A stretch of 64,000 nt of DNA from Hohaiivirga sp031546825 (GTDB lineage Bacteria; Pseudomonadota; Alphaproteobacteria; Rhizobiales; Beijerinckiaceae), in the NCBI GenBank assembly GCA_031546825.1, contig JAVBJU010000013.1, forward strand, positions 97,407 through 161,406. The letters are read 5' to 3'. Under the pieces are notes generated by a model that worked only from the letters and a program-made list of their open reading frames with translations, searched no databases and was not told where the DNA came from. Every line of letters starts with the position of its first letter. Position 1 is the stretch's first letter. The position numbers were made by a program, and so were the translations under genes. Of this stretch, positions 61,684 to 64,000 are shown piece by piece.

Positions 61684-62347
61684 CGCGCATCAACTGGTAG
61701 CCGAGGCCGCGTTGCGTGATGATGTGCGCCTGTGCGCCTTCGAGCTTCTTGCGCAGACGTCCCACATAGAGCTCAATGGCATTGGAATTGACGGCCTCGT
61801 CAAAGCCGAAAAGGCGGTCAAGCAACTCATCCTTGCTGAAGACTTGTCCGGGCCGTGAAACAAAAATTTCAAGAAGAGCGATCTCGCGGCGTTTCAACTG
61901 CACTTCGCGTTTTCCGATGCGGACGGAGCGGTTAGTGCGGTCCAGCTCGATATCGGCGCATTTCAGAATATTGGTGGCACCACCAGAACTGTTGCGGCGC
62001 ATGAGGACACGAGCGCGGGCCTCAAGTTCTCTGAAATCAAAGGGTTTGAGGAGGTAATCGTCCGCGCCGATATCAAGTGCGCCCACGCAGTCTTCAACCT
62101 CGGAACGGGCGGTGAGCATCAGCACAGGTGTCGGTTGGTTGGATTGGCGTAACCGCTTGAGCACTTCAAACCCGCTCAATCCCGGAAGCATCACATCAAG
62201 GATAATGAGATCATAGGTGGTGAAGGCGAGAATATCCGCCGCGGTCTGACCATTGGTTTCCCAGTCCACGGTATGGCCGACGGTCTCGAAGCGGCGTTGA
62301 ATGGCCTCGCCGACATCGCGCGTGTCCTCAATCAGCATGATCCTCAT
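61670..62347 (-). CDS. OmpR/TctD-type response regulator
   Basis: The 225-residue regulator has a receiver domain with acidic pocket Glu7/Asp8, phospho-acceptor Asp51 (LIILDVMLPG) and Lys101 (LLKPFDF), and a C-terminal winged-helix OmpR domain with ELYVGRLRKKLEG and the TQRGLGYQL end. The start is the ATG at 62347 (MRIMLIEDTRD). The frame stays open much further upstream, but that part only mirrors the ABC gene in another frame. It overlaps the kinase gene by 14 nt. Confidence 0.95.
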   Translation of the reverse strand: MRIMLIEDTRDVGEAIQRRFETVGHTVDWETNGQTAADILAFTTYDLIILDVMLPGLSGFEVLKRLRQSNQPTPVLMLTARSEVEDCVGALDIGADDYLLKPFDFRELEARARVLMRRNSSGGATNILKCADIELDRTNRSVRIGKREVQLKRREIALLEIFVSRPGQVFSKDELLDRLFGFDEAVNSNAIELYVGRLRKKLEGAQAHIITQRGLGYQLMRDEGP

Positions 62348-62414
62348 GGCGACGAAGCTATGAGAACCGCCATGAAGATCAAATTGGCCATTGGACTGAC
62401 GGACAGCGCTTGCG

Positions 62415-63476
62415 TTACGTCGCGTCCGGGAAGAGCCAGACGTTTTCTCGGGGGATTTCCGCCCAGACCTTTCCGGGTTGGAGCATCTTGGCACCAAAAG
62501 CCTTGGCCTCCAACGCGCCGCAGGTGAGGCGGTATTCCCATCTGTCCCCGAGATAGAGGCAGGCCTCAAGTTGCATCTCGATGCGGTCGGGTGCAGGAGC
62601 AGGGTGTACTGTGATCCGCTCCACACGGATGACAGCCTTGCCTTCCGCACCTGGATTATCGCCAACCAATACACCGTCAAGCGCCCAGTTCGCCCCCTGA
62701 ATGCGTGCTCCGGCAGAATTGCGCTCAATGTGACCGCTTGCCACATTATTGGCGCCGAGGAAGTCGGCGGAATAAAAACTATTGGGCCGGGTATAAATGT
62801 CTTCCGGTGCGCCTTCCTGCACAATGGCGCCGTTGCGCAGCAGAAGGATATTGTCAGATGCCGCCAAAGCCTCCGATTGGTCATGGGTGACGAGCACGCC
62901 GCAAATTTCAAAGTCGAGCACCAGCTTGCGGATCCAATAGCGCGCTTCTTCGCGCAGCTTGGCGTCGAGATTGGAAAGCGGCTCGTCCATCAGCAATACG
63001 CGCGGCTCATAGATCAGAGCTCGGCAAATGGCGACGCGCTGCTGTTGGCCGCCCGAGAGCTGGTCTGGGTAGCGCTCGGCCAGATGACCGAGGCCGATGC
63101 GTTCCAGTGTTGCCTGCACGCGCTTGGCCGCGTCGGTCGCATTGACGCCGCGCAGTTTTAAGCCATAGGCGACGTTTTCCATCACTGTGCGGTGGGGCCA
63201 CAGCGCGTAAGACTGGAAGACCAGACCGATATTGCGATGTTCTGGTGCAACGCTCAGGCGTTTTTCGCTATCGAACATGGTGGTTTCCCCGATACGTATC
63301 AGGCCGAGCTCCGGCTGTTCCAAACCGGCGATACAACGCAGAAGCGTGGTTTTTCCCGACCCCGATGCGCCGAGCAGTGAGACGATGGAGCCGCGGTCGG
63401 CCGTGAAGGCCGCGCCTTGCAGAATATGCAGGCCACCGAGGTATTTGTGGACATTCTGGACGACGAGTTCAGTCAT
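62415..63476 (-). CDS. ABC transporter ATP-binding protein (Fe3+/FbpC type)
   Basis: The 353-residue importer ATPase has Walker A GASGSGKTT, Q-loop LVFQSYALWPHRTV, signature QLSGGQQQRVAICR, Walker B VLLMDEPLSNLDAKLR, H-loop VTHDQSEAL, and a C-terminal TOBE domain (about 270-350). The ATG at 63476 overlaps the permease stop by 8 nt and has GGAG 9 nt upstream. It lies 67 nt ahead of the response-regulator gene. This is a paralogue of the ATPase at 45647. Confidence 0.9.
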   Translation of the reverse strand: MTELVVQNVHKYLGGLHILQGAAFTADRGSIVSLLGASGSGKTTLLRCIAGLEQPELGLIRIGETTMFDSEKRLSVAPEHRNIGLVFQSYALWPHRTVMENVAYGLKLRGVNATDAAKRVQATLERIGLGHLAERYPDQLSGGQQQRVAICRALIYEPRVLLMDEPLSNLDAKLREEARYWIRKLVLDFEICGVLVTHDQSEALAASDNILLLRNGAIVQEGAPEDIYTRPNSFYSADFLGANNVASGHIERNSAGARIQGANWALDGVLVGDNPGAEGKAVIRVERITVHPAPAPDRIEMQLEACLYLGDRWEYRLTCGALEAKAFGAKMLQPGKVWAEIPRENVWLFPDAT

Positions 63477-64000
63477 GGATTTTAGCTCCGAGACGAAGGG
63501 CAAGGCTCATGCCAAGGCCGGTGAGAACAATGCTGACAAAAGCGAGCGCGGCGATTGTGTCCATCGCGCCGGTTTGCATCTGTGACACCATGAGCGAGCC
63601 GATCACCTCGGTGCCTGCGCTCATGAGGTAGATGCCCGTCGCGTAATCACGCAGGAAGACGATCATGATGAGCGCCCACGCGGCCACGAGGCCTGGTCGG
63701 ACAATGGGGATGGTGATTTCGCGCCATGTTCGGCCCAAGCTAGCACCTATGGTGCGTGAGGCTTCTTCCAATTCCGGGCTCACTTGGATCAACGTGCCTT
63801 GCAGGAGCCTAAGGCCATAGGAAAGGCCAACGATGGCATAAGCAAAAAACAAGCTGATGAGGGTTGCCCGCAACGGCACGAGGAATGGCACGAACAGACA
63901 CAGCCAGAAGAACGCAAGCCCGATGATCAAGCCGGGCATGGCGCGCGGCAAAAGCACCATATAATCGAGCAGGGTATTGGCAAAGCCGCGGTTTCGGTGC
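63469..64000 (-). CDS. ABC transporter permease, C-terminal part (gene continues past the window)
   Basis: The frame is open to base 64000, so the 5' part lies outside; at least 176 residues are visible. It has several membrane helices, the EAA loop ELEEASRTIGASLGRTWREITIPIVRPG, and the preceding RGFANTLLDYMVLLPRAMPG that opens the second half of FbpB-type permeases. An internal ATG at 63960 is not the start, because the conserved region extends further upstream. It works with the ATPase encoded next. Confidence 0.88.
   Translation of the reverse strand, partial: HRNRGFANTLLDYMVLLPRAMPGLIIGLAFFWLCLFVPFLVPLRATLISLFFAYAIVGLSYGLRLLQGTLIQVSPELEEASRTIGASLGRTWREITIPIVRPGLVAAWALIMIVFLRDYATGIYLMSAGTEVIGSLMVSQMQTGAMDTIAALAFVSIVLTGLGMSLALRLGAKIHD

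Noticed and set aside
62348..62911. Extended N-terminal part of the response-regulator frame
   Set aside because: The extra 188 codons mirror the ABC ATPase gene in another frame. The receiver domain starts normally at the ATG at 62347.
1..64000. tRNA, rRNA, CRISPR or insertion-sequence elements
   Set aside because: The larger gaps were read for T-loop signatures, repeated spacers and terminal inverted repeats with a transposase; none was found.

Overview
The window is a bacterial chromosome segment from an alphaproteobacterium, most likely a member of the Hyphomicrobiales (Rhizobiales). This rests on gene order and content: the chain tpiA-secG-pyrG-kdsA-eno-ftsB-pdhA-pdhB-DUF5076-pdhC-lpdA-lipA-ratA, the mprF(lpiA)-acvB pair, the trpD-trpC-moaC-moeA run, an IalB protein and a SapC protein. 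The genus cannot be fixed from this. trpE and trpG are separate genes here, whereas many Rhizobiaceae and Brucellaceae carry a fused trpE(G). I saw no rRNA, tRNA, CRISPR array, insertion sequence or prophage.

Layout. 1-4454: a small unknown ORF, then acvB and mprF (aminoacyl-phosphatidylglycerol lipid homeostasis). 4692-13335, minus strand: a long tightly packed run read as ppiD-trpE-[tacA-tacT]-trpG-trpD-trpC-moaC-moeA, in which a TacAT-type toxin-antitoxin pair with its own palindromic operators sits between trpE and trpG. 13517-21507: core metabolism (tpiA, secG, pyrG, kdsA, an ABC exporter, queF, eno). 21706-31101: a block, all on the minus strand, between eno and ftsB: glpT, glpD, a small catabolic operon (cyclase, MFS transporter, BKACE enzyme), and a tetR-mscS pair. 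31267-38955: ftsB and the pyruvate dehydrogenase/lipoate genes. 39383-40746: sapC and ialB. 40894-43766: the EF-P lysylation genes epmB-epmA, divergent from efp. 43842-45643: ppx/gppA and rlmE. 45647-49682: a ferric-iron-type ABC importer. 49941-52357: an aldo/keto reductase and a DHA2-type MFS exporter. 52635-57580: guaB, a MAPEG protein, an RsmB-like methyltransferase and guaA. 57665-59139: ohr, a 25-residue membrane microprotein, and a LysE exporter. 59148-64000, minus strand: a second ferric-type ABC importer whose operon also encodes a two-component system; its permease gene runs off the right edge.

The points most worth following are: (a) the TacAT module inside the trp operon, with two spaced inverted repeats; (b) the 25-residue membrane protein at 58252-58329, which has a ribosome binding site and a GGAAC-N17-CGTT promoter match of the general-stress EcfG type; (c) the cyclase-MFS-BKACE operon, with three copies of a 17-bp semi-palindromic box in front of it; (d) an 18-bp perfect palindrome upstream of pdhA; and (e) the sensor-kinase-linked ABC importer at the right end. 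Most of the rest is conserved housekeeping sequence.
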